From NCBI GenBank assembly GCA_044349205.1, contig JBIKRJ010000014.1, positions 1 through 21,362 of the forward strand: a DNA stretch of 21,362 nucleotides, given 5' to 3'. Below are positions 8,226-17,800 of the stretch, piece after piece (within the stretch, counting starts at the first letter, position 1; each line of letters opens with the position of its first letter). The notes beneath the pieces were generated by a model. The model was not told where the DNA came from. It did no database searches and saw only the letters and a program-made list of their open reading frames with translations. The stretch comes from UBA9547 sp044349205 (lineage in GTDB: Bacteria > Bacteroidota > Bacteroidia > Cytophagales > UBA9547). Position numbers and translations under genes: made by a program.

Positions 8226-9746
8226 ATGGATAAGAAAGTAATACTCATTATAATGGACGGTTGGGGCATTGCGACCAACACCAAAGTTTCGGCGGTAGAT
8301 GCGGCCGAAACTCCTTTTGTAGATTCATTGTACGCTAAATACCCACATAGCAAGCTTGAAGCATCGGGACTTGCAGTAGGTTTGCCAGCAGGGCAAATGG
8401 GCAATTCCGAAGTAGGACACATGAACATAGGTGCAGGAAGAGTAGTGTACCAAGATTTGGTAAAAATCAATCTTTCGGTCGAAAATAAGTCTTTGCAAAA
8501 AGAACCCGTGTTGGTCGAGGCCTTTGAGTACGCCAAGAAAAACAACAAGAAAGTACACCTGATAGGGTTGGTTTCCGATGGCGGTGTACACTCGCACATC
8601 AACCATTTGAAAGGAATTTGTTCGGCCGCAGCCGATTTTGGATTGCAAAATGTGTTCATACATGCCTTTACCGATGGGCGCGATACCGACCCGAAAGGCG
8701 GCATTGCTTATATGAAAGAGTTAGATAGCCATATTGCCAAAACTGGTGCAAGAGTGGCTTCGGTTGTTGGTCGCTATTACGCTATGGATCGCGACAATCG
8801 TTGGGAGAGGGTGAAACTTGCCTACGATGTAATGGTGAAAGGGGTGGGCAGACCAGTGATTGATGTGGAAAAAGCCATTTTGGAGTCGTATAACGAGGGC
8901 ATTACCGACGAATTTATCAAACCAATTGTGGTGGTCGATAGCCTAGGCAAACCTTTGGCCAATATCGAAGAAGGCGATGTAGTGCTTTGTTTTAATTTTC
9001 GTACCGATAGGGGTCGCGAAATTACGATGGCGCTTACGCAACAAGACTTTCACGAGCAGGACATGCATAAACTCAATTTGTACTATGTCACCCTCACCAA
9101 TTACGATGATTCTTTTCAAGGGGTGAAAGTTATTTTCGATAAAGACAACCTTTCCAATACTTTGGGCGAAGTGTTGGCCAATGCTGGTAAAAAACAAATA
9201 CGCATAGCTGAAACCGAAAAATACCCTCACGTTACATTCTTCTTTTCTGGGGGTAGAGAAAAAGAGTTTGTAGGTGAAAAAAGATTGTTGTGTCCATCGC
9301 CAAAAGTGGCCACTTATGACTTGAAACCCGAAATGAGTGCGCTAGATATTCGCGATGCCATTATTCCAGAATTGAAAAAACAAGAAGTCGATTTTGTTTG
9401 CTTAAACTTTGCCAATCCCGACATGGTAGGGCATACTGGTGTATTTGAAGCTGCTGTAAAAGCCTGTGAAACAGTAGATAAGTGTGTGAATGCTGTTGTT
9501 ACTACTGCTTTAGAAAATGGATATACGGCCATCATTATTGCCGACCACGGCAATGCCGATTTCATGATAAACGAAGATGGTACGCCCAACACTGCCCATA
9601 CCACCAATCTTGTACCTTGTATTTTGGTCGATAGAAATTACCAAAAACCAATCAAAGACGGGAAATTGGGTGATTTGGCGCCAACCATTTTGCAGCTAAT
9701 GGGCGTAGCACAACCCAATGAAATGACGGGTGAGTCGCTTTTGTAA
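8226..9746 (+). CDS. gpmI: 2,3-bisphosphoglycerate-independent phosphoglycerate mutase
   Basis: This enzyme interconverts 3- and 2-phosphoglycerate in glycolysis and gluconeogenesis, using two Mn ions and a phosphoserine intermediate. The 506-residue length is normal. It belongs to the alkaline phosphatase superfamily: the metal ligand D11 in IIMDGWG, the phosphorylated S61 in GNSEVGHMN, substrate-binding DGRDTDPKG and GRYYAMDRDNRWER, FRTDRGREI, and the C-terminal metal sites NPDMVGHTG and ADHGNAD are all intact. The fold is complete with the usual inserted phosphotransferase domain. The gene stands alone between the TPR gene and dabA and has its own promoter immediately in front of the ATG. 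Confidence 0.98.
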   Translation: MDKKVILIIMDGWGIATNTKVSAVDAAETPFVDSLYAKYPHSKLEASGLAVGLPAGQMGNSEVGHMNIGAGRVVYQDLVKINLSVENKSLQKEPVLVEAFEYAKKNNKKVHLIGLVSDGGVHSHINHLKGICSAAADFGLQNVFIHAFTDGRDTDPKGGIAYMKELDSHIAKTGARVASVVGRYYAMDRDNRWERVKLAYDVMVKGVGRPVIDVEKAILESYNEGITDEFIKPIVVVDSLGKPLANIEEGDVVLCFNFRTDRGREITMALTQQDFHEQDMHKLNLYYVTLTNYDDSFQGVKVIFDKDNLSNTLGEVLANAGKKQIRIAETEKYPHVTFFFSGGREKEFVGEKRLLCPSPKVATYDLKPEMSALDIRDAIIPELKKQEVDFVCLNFANPDMVGHTGVFEAAVKACETVDKCVNAVVTTALENGYTAIIIADHGNADFMINEDGTPNTAHTTNLVPCILVDRNYQKPIKDGKLGDLAPTILQLMGVAQPNEMTGESLL

Positions 9747-9839
9747 AGAAAGGCGTAAAATACATAAAAATCTATTCATGTATTGGTCTGCCATAGGTTT
9801 GGAGGATAACTAATCTTATTTTAATTTATCTCTTCCAAG

Positions 9840-9861
9840 ATGGCTTTATTTTTGAAGCCAT
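9840..9861 (+). promoter_or_regulatory. Inverted repeat enclosing the dabA -7 box
   Basis: The 7-bp arms ATGGCTT (9840-9846) and AAGCCAT (9855-9861) form a perfect inverted repeat. The 8-base centre (9847-9854) is exactly TATTTTTG, a consensus -7 box. The dabA ATG follows 23 bases after the box. No clear -33 TTTG sits at the right distance, which would suit an activated or otherwise regulated promoter. The arms could be an operator half-site pair or could form a hairpin. The sequence arrangement is seen; the regulatory role is inferred. Confidence 0.5.
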
Positions 9862-9877
9862 AAAATGCAATTTCACT

Positions 9878-12403
9878 ATGGACGCTCCTGCCATTTCGTC
9901 TAGTTCTGCTACCTCAAAGGTTTCCAATTTCGATTTGTCGGGAACATTGATGGAGTTGAAAAAGTACCTTCCTGCGCAGGCGCCCTTGAAAGACTTTATT
10001 TTTCAAAACAGTCTCGAGTGCTTTCAAAACTACCCGTTCTTCGATGGCATTTCAAAGGCTTCGGAAATTTTTGGCTACAAAGTGTTTCTTTCTGTCGACG
10101 ATTTCAGGAAGTTTTACCATTCGGGGCGCGTAAGAGAAGATGTTTTAGACAAAATTATTCTTCTTAGGAAAGGAGAGGAGAAGTTTGACGAGTGGAAACA
10201 GAAACTTTTGTTCAAGCGTTATGATGAGTCGTATCCTCGCCGCATCGGTCAGTTACGCGACAGATTTATCGCTCATTTCGATGTTGATTTCGACTATTTA
10301 ATTCTTCCAAAATTATTTCGAATAGTATGCAGTTACCTCGACCAAGGCATTTCTATTTGGAACTTTCCGGTTTGGCAGCAAGGCTTTTTGCTATCCATTC
10401 AACAAATGGAAGAAAGCAGCTTGACCAGTTTTTTTAAGACCAAGCGGGTGAAAAAAATGCTTTTGGAAGGCCGTTTCGACATTCCTTACTTATTGGAAAT
10501 ATTAGTTGGGAACGAGTCGTATTATGAGCAATACCTTTTTGACCAGCAGTTTGCACATCCAGGTTGGTCGGGTATGGTATCGGTTTTGGAAGACCGCCCA
10601 GAAACCCTAATGGACAGGAAAAAAATCTCTTTGAATGATTTGATTGCTTTCGAGTTGTTGTTGGAGATAGACGAGATTTCGGCCCGTTGGGGAAACAATT
10701 GGTCGTGCATGGAATTGAAAGATGCCCCTCTCAATCTTTTTGCCGATTACACCAAAACGGAATTGCACGAAATACATGGTATTTGGCAAGAAGCCTTTGA
10801 GTGGAGTTATTACGACGAAGTGTTGGCAGGATTGAAATCGACACGAAACCAAACACATCCCGTTTCTTCCAAGTCTTTTCAGGCACTTTTTTGTATAGAC
10901 GATAGAGAAATTTCACTTCGCGACTATTTAGAAAGAAACGACTTGCGTTGCGAAACTTTTGGCACTCCAGGCTTTTTCAATGTCGAGTTTTATTTCCAAC
11001 CCGAAAATGGCAAATCGTACACCAAGCTTTGTCCAGCACCCATTACGCCTAAATATTTGATAAAGGAAATTGGGACGCATGCTTGGGAAAACGAAAAAGA
11101 CATTCATTTTGCCAAAAGCACATATTCCTTGTTTGCCGGCATGATTATTTCGCCCATGTTGGGGTTGTGGACGGCAGTTGAACTGGCTTTGAATATTTTC
11201 AAACCCTCTATGAGCCCTGCCACCGCTTCTTCTTTCAAGCACATGGATAGGGTATCGAAACTTACCATCGAAAACGAAAGTCCCGAATTGGAAAATGGCT
11301 TGCAAGTGGGTTTTACACTTGACGAAATGACCAATAGGGTGGAGGGATTGCTAAGGAGCATAGGGTTAGTACAGAATTTTGCGCCCATTGTGTATGTAGT
11401 AGGGCATGGTGCCTGCAGTGTGAACAATCCTTTTTATGCCACCATGGATTGTGGAGCTTGTTCGTGCCGACCAGGTTCTGTCAATGCCAGAGTGTTGTGT
11501 TTCATGGCCAATCATCCAAAAGTCAGGGAAAAACTAGCAGAAATAGGGTTGGTGATTCCTTCCGAAACACAATTTTTGGGCGGCTTGCACGACACCACCC
11601 GCGATGAAATCGTTTTTTACGACGAAGCCACCTCGCTTTCGTCCGAAAATATGGCGAAACATGCTGAAAATGTGTTAGTTTTTGAAAAAGCATTGGATTT
11701 GAATGCCAAAGAAAGATCTCGAAGGTTTGAATCGATAGACACCAAACAGTCGGCCCAAGAAATACATAAACAAGTAAAAGCAAGGTCGGTTTCTTTGTTC
11801 GAGCCTCGTCCCGAGTTGGACCATGCCAACAATTGCCTCACCATAGTGGGAAGCAGGGAAATGACCAAGCAACTCTTTTTAGACCGTCGTTCGTTTTTGA
11901 ATTCGTATGATTATAAAAGCGATGCCGACGGCAGTTTGCTTTTTTCTGTTCTGAAGCCAATTGCACCTGTGTGTGGTGGCATAAATCTGAGCTACTATTT
12001 TGCCCGCGTCGATAATCAAAAATTGGGTGCAGGCACAAAGCTTCCCCACAATGTGATGGGTTTGATAGGAGTAGCCAACGGAATAGACGGAGATTTGAGG
12101 CCTGGTTTGCCAAGCCAAATGGTAGAGGCACATGACCCAGTGCGCCAAATGCTGATTGTAGAGCATTTTCCTGAAGTGGTACGGGATACCTTGAAAAAGC
12201 TTCCCTCTTACGAGTTTTATTTCAACAATTGGATGCATGTAGTGGCATTAAATCCAGAAACTGGCCAAATGTTCCTTTTCGAAAGAGGAGATTTTGTGCC
12301 CTATGAGCCGCTGAAAAAAGAGATTGAAACGGTAGCCGACATCACTCTCAAACTGGAAGAAAGCCATAGTCTAGGCAATATTCCGGTATTACACATCAAT
12401 TAA
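9878..12403 (+). CDS. dabA: DabA, carbonic-anhydrase-like subunit of the inorganic carbon pump (DUF2309/UPF0753)
   Basis: DabA is the cytosolic, zinc-binding partner of the membrane protein DabB. The pair is known to hydrate CO2 to bicarbonate in an energy-coupled, one-way manner, raising the intracellular bicarbonate level. This 841-residue protein has the family opening YLPAQAPLKDF after a short Ser-rich N-terminal extension. The beta-carbonic-anhydrase-like zinc site is intact: C339 and D341 in FCIDDRE, H510 in VVGHGACS, and C525 in MDCGACSCRPG. The H-to-C spacing is 15, as between H524 and C539 of the characterised Halothiobacillus protein. There is no signal peptide. dabB starts 8 bases after the stop, and both are probably on one message driven from the promoter at 9847-9854. 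In a heterotroph the likely use is feeding carboxylases at low CO2. Confidence 0.93.
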   Translation: MDAPAISSSSATSKVSNFDLSGTLMELKKYLPAQAPLKDFIFQNSLECFQNYPFFDGISKASEIFGYKVFLSVDDFRKFYHSGRVREDVLDKIILLRKGEEKFDEWKQKLLFKRYDESYPRRIGQLRDRFIAHFDVDFDYLILPKLFRIVCSYLDQGISIWNFPVWQQGFLLSIQQMEESSLTSFFKTKRVKKMLLEGRFDIPYLLEILVGNESYYEQYLFDQQFAHPGWSGMVSVLEDRPETLMDRKKISLNDLIAFELLLEIDEISARWGNNWSCMELKDAPLNLFADYTKTELHEIHGIWQEAFEWSYYDEVLAGLKSTRNQTHPVSSKSFQALFCIDDREISLRDYLERNDLRCETFGTPGFFNVEFYFQPENGKSYTKLCPAPITPKYLIKEIGTHAWENEKDIHFAKSTYSLFAGMIISPMLGLWTAVELALNIFKPSMSPATASSFKHMDRVSKLTIENESPELENGLQVGFTLDEMTNRVEGLLRSIGLVQNFAPIVYVVGHGACSVNNPFYATMDCGACSCRPGSVNARVLCFMANHPKVREKLAEIGLVIPSETQFLGGLHDTTRDEIVFYDEATSLSSENMAKHAENVLVFEKALDLNAKERSRRFESIDTKQSAQEIHKQVKARSVSLFEPRPELDHANNCLTIVGSREMTKQLFLDRRSFLNSYDYKSDADGSLLFSVLKPIAPVCGGINLSYYFARVDNQKLGAGTKLPHNVMGLIGVANGIDGDLRPGLPSQMVEAHDPVRQMLIVEHFPEVVRDTLKKLPSYEFYFNNWMHVVALNPETGQMFLFERGDFVPYEPLKKEIETVADITLKLEESHSLGNIPVLHIN

Positions 12404-12411
12404 TTTGCATA

Positions 12412-14280
12412 ATGATTCAGTTTTTGCCTTTGTTTTTGCTCACCCCTTTTATTGGATTTGTCCTTAGCATGGCCATTCCAAACAAAAAGGAAGTTTTGTT
12501 GTCCCGTTTTTCTTTTTCCGTAGCAGGCATACAACTCTTGCTCACTTTGGGCTATGCTATTGTGTGGCTGTACAAGGGGCATCCCACGCTGGATAGTGAC
12601 GACTATGTGCTATATGCTTCGCCAGATTATACATTTTTTATCGATTTGTGTTTCGACAAAATTACTTTCGTTTATTTGGTGGTAGGTTCCTTTCTTACCT
12701 TCCTTGTAACGGTGTACAGCCGTTATTACTTGCATCGCGAAAAAGGCTACAAGCGCTTTTTTAACACGGTTTTGTTCTTTTATTTGGGTTATAATCTAAC
12801 AGTGCTTTCCGGCAATTTGGAGACACTTTTTGTGGGATGGGAGATACTTGGAATTTCTTCCTTTCTGCTCATTGCCTTCTATCGCGACCGTTTTATTCCC
12901 GTCAAAAATGCCATCAAAGTATTTTCGTTGTACAGAGTGGGCGATGCTGGTGTGATATTGGCTATGTGGGCAAGCCATCATTTTTGGCACGAAAATATCA
13001 CGTTTATAAAACTGAATAATTACGAATTGGTACATGCGCAAATGTCGAACCACAGCGTGACGGGAGTTTTCATTTCACTGATGATTTTGGTTGCGGCAGC
13101 CGTAAAATCGGCGCAATTGCCTTTTTCGTCGTGGTTACCCCGAGCCATGGAAGGTCCAACCCCTTCAAGCGCCATTTTTTATGGCTCACTTTCGGTACAC
13201 ATAGGGGTATTTCTTCTGCTTAGGACTTTCCCTTTTTGGGAACATCAGCTTTCGGTACGCATTTTGATAGCTGTTATAGGATTTTGTACTTGTTTGCTTG
13301 CTAATGGAATAGCAAGGGTGCAGTCTTCCGTAAAAAGTCAGATTGCTTATGCCTCTATCGCCCAAATAGGTTTGATATTTATCGAAATGGCATTGGGGTG
13401 GAAAGATGTGGCCTTGATTCACTTTGCTGGCAATGCATTTTTGCGTACCTACCAACTACTTGTTTCGCCATCTATTGTAAGCTATTTGATAAAAGAACAA
13501 TTTTTCAACTTTATACCTCGTCGGCTTACCATCGAAGATTATGTGCCTAAATGGGTAGAAAACACTTTTTTTATTTTGTGTTTGCAAGAATGGCACCTTG
13601 ATAGGATAACCTATAACATCTATTGGAGACCTTTGAAATTGGTGGGCAGAAAGCTGAATTTTATCCAAATGAGCCACATTTGGTGGTTTTTTCTTCCCAC
13701 CTATCTTGTAGGTTTGTTCAGCGTGTATCACAATGGATTGATTACGCCTGGCTTGGGCGAGTATTTGCCCTTTATGTTTTCATTCATTGGTTTGCTGATG
13801 GTGTTGAAATCATTTGCCGAAAAAAGCAATGTTGAAAAGGCTTGGTTACTGGTTATCATGAATCACTTTTGGGTAGCATTGGCTATCGCATTCAATGAAA
13901 ACTTCGATTTCACCGACATTCATTTGTACCTGAGCGGTGTATTGGTGGCTGGTGTATTGGGGTATGCGTGCATCAAACGATTGAAATATCTGGAAAAAGA
14001 CTTGAATTTGGCACAATATCAAGGATATGCTTATCGGCATCCGATACTTGCACTTAGTTTTCTGCTTTCCTGTTTGGGGCTATCAGGTTTCCCAATCACT
14101 CCTACATTTATTGGCGAAGATTTGATTTTTAGCCACATTCACGAAGACCAAATCGTATTGGCTTGTTTTGTGACGCTAAGTTTTATCATCGACGGTTTGT
14201 CAATTATTCGCATGTATGCCAGGCTGTTTTTAGGCCCGCACATCAAATCGCCCACCGAAATGGCCTATCGTTCGGCATAA
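12412..14280 (+). CDS. dabB: DabB, proton-conducting membrane subunit of the inorganic carbon pump (NuoL/MrpA-like)
   Basis: This 622-residue, very hydrophobic protein is related to the antiporter-like subunits of complex I. It shows the membrane-buried glutamate in FVGWEILGISSFLLI, the helix-breaking lysine segment AVKSAQLPFSSWLPRAMEGP, and the following SAIFYGSLSVHIGVFLLLR. A later stretch, VKSQIAYASIAQIGL, also matches the family. At the position of the TM12 lysine in NuoL (HAFFKALLF) it reads NAFLRTYQLL, an Arg. About 250 residues follow, with more hydrophobic segments separated by a Trp-rich loop, up to LGLSGFPITPTFIGEDL. It should couple cation flow to CO2 hydration by DabA. Distinguished from a NuoL by the dabA neighbour and lack of other nuo genes. 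Its last 16 bases overlap the convergent gene. Confidence 0.9.
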   Translation: MIQFLPLFLLTPFIGFVLSMAIPNKKEVLLSRFSFSVAGIQLLLTLGYAIVWLYKGHPTLDSDDYVLYASPDYTFFIDLCFDKITFVYLVVGSFLTFLVTVYSRYYLHREKGYKRFFNTVLFFYLGYNLTVLSGNLETLFVGWEILGISSFLLIAFYRDRFIPVKNAIKVFSLYRVGDAGVILAMWASHHFWHENITFIKLNNYELVHAQMSNHSVTGVFISLMILVAAAVKSAQLPFSSWLPRAMEGPTPSSAIFYGSLSVHIGVFLLLRTFPFWEHQLSVRILIAVIGFCTCLLANGIARVQSSVKSQIAYASIAQIGLIFIEMALGWKDVALIHFAGNAFLRTYQLLVSPSIVSYLIKEQFFNFIPRRLTIEDYVPKWVENTFFILCLQEWHLDRITYNIYWRPLKLVGRKLNFIQMSHIWWFFLPTYLVGLFSVYHNGLITPGLGEYLPFMFSFIGLLMVLKSFAEKSNVEKAWLLVIMNHFWVALAIAFNENFDFTDIHLYLSGVLVAGVLGYACIKRLKYLEKDLNLAQYQGYAYRHPILALSFLLSCLGLSGFPITPTFIGEDLIFSHIHEDQIVLACFVTLSFIIDGLSIIRMYARLFLGPHIKSPTEMAYRSA

Positions 14281-14666
14281 ACGCGCATAAAAGGCTGTAT
14301 TTTATTGTGCAGCGAAATGAAGTCGTTTTCAAAGTGCTCAAATTTGGCATTCAGTTCGAAGTGGTGTTTGTGAAGCAGGGTGGTTATTTCTGCGTCGTCC
14401 CCGTTTATTTTCTCTACTATTTCGTTTCCTTCTTCTTTTACTTCTCTTTTAAGTTTGGTAAAGTTCTTTTTGTGATTTTGAAAAGAGTTTTCCAAGTCGG
14501 CAAGCTCATTTGGTTCCTCGATTTTATGCTTGTAGGCAAGTTTGTCGAGCTGGCATTTGAATATGTTCAGTTCTTCTTCGTAAAAAGAAAGCTTGGCGTT
14601 CCAAATACTGTTGTCGTATAGAAATGTTTCAATTGCTGGGTTTTCGAAGGTTAGCGTGTTGTTCAT
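14265..14666 (-). CDS. Small coiled-coil protein of unknown function
   Basis: This 133-residue protein has no signal peptide, is rich in Glu, Lys, Asn and His, and is predicted by eye to be almost all helical. Heptad-like hydrophobic spacing runs through ELNIFKCQLDKLAY, LADLENSFQNHKKNF and FEHFENDFISLHNKI. The opening MNNTLTFENPAIETFLYDN looks conserved among Bacteroidota in my recollection, but I know no function. It is convergent with dabB and their 3' ends overlap by 16 bases, so there is no terminator between them. Upstream, a near-consensus box (TACTTTCT) sits about 20 bases from the ATG. It could be a stress or structural protein; the role is open. Confidence 0.75.
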   Translation of the reverse strand: MNNTLTFENPAIETFLYDNSIWNAKLSFYEEELNIFKCQLDKLAYKHKIEEPNELADLENSFQNHKKNFTKLKREVKEEGNEIVEKINGDDAEITTLLHKHHFELNAKFEHFENDFISLHNKIQPFMRVYAER

Positions 14667-14751
14667 TTAGGTTTGGTTTTAGAAAGTAAGGTAAATTTTT
14701 TATTTCGCAATAAAATGTGCTGAGATTCGGTGATTTGACAAACATTTCTAC

Positions 14752-14759
14752 TACATTTG
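14752..14759 (+). promoter_or_regulatory. Candidate -7 box for the chitinase gene
   Basis: TACATTTG matches TAnnTTTG exactly and would give a leader of about 45 bases before the ATG at 14809. The nearest upstream TTTG (14734-14737) is only 14 bases away, too close for a standard -33 element, so confidence is limited. Confidence 0.4.
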
Positions 14760-14808
14760 GGGTTAATATAAAAATTTCACTAAAAAATAGTACTTAAACA
14801 CTTTAAAC

Positions 14809-17800
14809 ATGAGGAAAACTTTACAAACAACATTGCTCTTCTTTGTTGGGATGAGCGCAGCCATGTCTCAAAAGATAGTTGGCTATTTGCCCGAGTACCA
14901 ATGGTCGACCTATGGGTCAAACGTCCAATTCGACAAACTAACAGATGTAAATTACGCTTTCATGAATCCCACTACTACGGGAGAATTGAGTAGCGACGGA
15001 ACTAACGTATTTGGCTTCGACTACAACATATTCGACCAAGTAAAAACGAGATGTGTTCAAAACAATGTACGTTTTCATTTGGCAGTAGGTGGGGCAGATC
15101 CAAATGGCTCTAGAAAACAAAGGTTGTTCAATGTGTGCTCCAATTCTACCACTAGAGCCAATTTTGTGAACAAACTTGTTGCGTTTGCCAAAACAAACAA
15201 ATTGGCAGGTTTGGACATTGACTGGGAATTTCCGACAACAACGACTGAGATAGCTGCTCACAAGAGTTTTATTTCAGAATTGCGCACCAAGATTAACTCC
15301 GATTATCCAGGTTGCATTTTGTCTATAGCTGTGGGTGGCGAATATTTGACCAACCCAAGCCATCTTCAGTATATCGACGCAAGTGTATTTCCGCTGGTTG
15401 ATATTGTGTACATCATGGCGTACGATTTTCCAGTTTATCATACCGGTGCAGGTGCTCAACACAGTTCGCTAACCAATGCACAAGGTAGTATGGAAGCCTG
15501 GAATACGAAAGGGGTGCCTTACAGCAAAATGATTTTGGGTGTTCCTTTTTATGGAAAGTCTTCTGACCGTACGGGCGTTGATCAATTGTATTCTGTTTTG
15601 TCGGCATCAAATCCTGCTACTGCCTTCACAGCCGACAATATGAATTATGGAGGTAAAACATATTATTACAACGGTAAGCCCACTTTAGAAAGCAAAGTTA
15701 CTATGGCTTTAGGTAAAGGTTCACAAGGCATTATGATATGGGATGTAGCCCAAGACAGAAAAGACCAATATTCTTTATTATCTGTATTGAAGACAAAAGT
15801 AGACGCTACTTGTCCCGTTGCACAACCAAACTTGGGCTTAGATCAATCTATTTGTAAAGCAGGCGACACAAGGGTATTGGACTGTGGAGTTGACCCTACC
15901 TCTACTGTAACTGCTAAATGGTACAAAGACGGTACAATCATTAATAATGCAACAGGTAGAACCTATACGGCTAGTGCAGCAGGTCAGTATAAAGTAGTGC
16001 TTTCTTCGGGTTCTTGCAGCAAAGAATCGGTAATGAATTTAAGTATTGGCTCGTCAGTCACTACCCAAGGAGCTTCTCGTTGCGGAACCGGCGATGTCAC
16101 AGTTTCGGTGGCTACTCCAGCCACTGGTAGCTTTTCGTGGTGGACTGCCGCGGTCGGAGGCACACAATTGGGCACTGGACGCAGCTATTTAGCTCCAAAT
16201 TTGGCTACTACCGACACCTTTTATGTACAAGAAGTAGCAGCCAACCAGAAGAATTTCGGTCTTGGCAGAACAGATTTGATTGACAATGCAAACAACTATG
16301 CATGGCAAACAAAATTTGGTCAGTTTGCTCAAGTAATAACGGTTAATCAAAACTTATCCATTTTGTCTGTGAAAGCATTTTTGCTTTCAGGTGCAGCAGG
16401 GCAAGTAGTAAAAGTGACCGTTTACAACCAAGATGGACAAAATATTGTGGCCCAAGGAGCAGCCCAAACATTGTCCGTAACCTCTAGTTTTTTCTCTCCA
16501 ACTGTGATTTCGGCAGGTATTAATCTTTCGCCAGGCACTTATTACTTAGCTATCGAAGGCTCGGTACCTAATTATGCTACTGGTTCGAAAGCAAATACCA
16601 TTGCGATGCAAACAGCACCTGCCGACCAAGCGGTATATTCTGCTTTAGATGGCACCACCACCGTAATGACCATGAAAGGAAATGCAATTCAGCGTTTTAG
16701 TGCAACGGGTTACATAGATCAACCTTCGCCTGCCGGAGGGCAATCTGGTTTTTATGGTCAAATTTTCGATGTGCAAATACAAACGGGAACGGCAGCATCT
16801 AATTGTGGGCGCGCTTTAGCAATTGCTACCATCACTTCGGGTGCCACCACTTCATTGGGCGTAGATGCGCAAACTAAAACGGTTTGTGTTGGAAACGACG
16901 GTTTGGTTACGGTTAAATCTTCCGAATATGGTATCAGCTATCAAGCATACATTGGCACAACTGCCTATGGTCTACCAGTGTCGGGAACTGGTTCCAACAT
17001 CACACTCACACTGCCTGCAGCCGATCTTACTACATTTGCGGGCTCTAACAATTTTGCCAATGTGAGTGTACAAGCCACCAAAGCAGGTTGCGGCCCTTCT
17101 ACCTTGAGCGACACAGCGGGAATTAGACTTAGTGCAAAACCTAATTCAGCATTGTTGGCAAGTGGCAGCTCAGTTTGTTCTAGTGTTAACAGTGCTACTG
17201 TGACCGTTGCAGGTACAAAAACAGGAGAATCATACCAAGCAATATTGGGTACTGCTTCTGTTGGGCAATTGGTAACAAGTACTGGCGGAACAGTAACTCT
17301 CAATGTTCCTGTTAGTTCTTTGGCAAGTGGATGGAATACCATTAATGTAAGTGCTTCTATTTCAGGTTGCTCTGTCGTTAATTTGACCGACACTGCGAGG
17401 GTGAGATTGAGTACTTTACCAAGTGCAGCATTGACTGTGACTGGCAGCAGGGTGTGTTCTAACACCAATAATGCTACTGTGACCATTGCAGGAACAAAAA
17501 CTGGAGAATCTTATCAGGCCTTTTTGGGAAATACAAGTGCAGGCACTTCAGTATCTAGTACAGGAGGAAATGTGTCGTTGAGCATTCCTGTCTCTTCCTT
17601 GTCTGCAGGTTGGAATACTCTAAGTGTAAGGGCTTCAATAGTAGGTTGTTCTACTGTGAATTTGGCCGATACGGCTGCGGTATCTTTGAGCTCGGCTCCT
17701 GTTGCTCCCGGTACAATTACAGGTTCGGCCAGTGTTATCGACAATCAATCAAATGTGAGTTATTCTGTAACACCCGTTGCCAATGCCACCAGCTATGTTT

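Noticed and set aside
9759..9784. AATACAT/ATGTATT inverted repeat after gpmI, considered as a terminator
   Set aside because: The stem is only 7 bp of nearly all A-T pairs with a 12-base loop and no T run; too weak to call.
12412..14280. NuoL of respiratory complex I
   Set aside because: The immediate upstream neighbour is dabA and no other nuo gene is present; the pair is the known DAB arrangement.
16965..17486. 173-codon open frame on the minus strand
   Set aside because: It is a shadow of the Ig-like repeats of the chitinase; its Val/Leu/Thr/Pro-rich translation merely mirrors the repeat composition.
17194..17710. Tandem repeats considered as a CRISPR array or satellite
   Set aside because: The unit is 279 bases, in frame and protein-coding, with no short repeat/spacer pattern. 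No CRISPR-like array is seen anywhere in the window.
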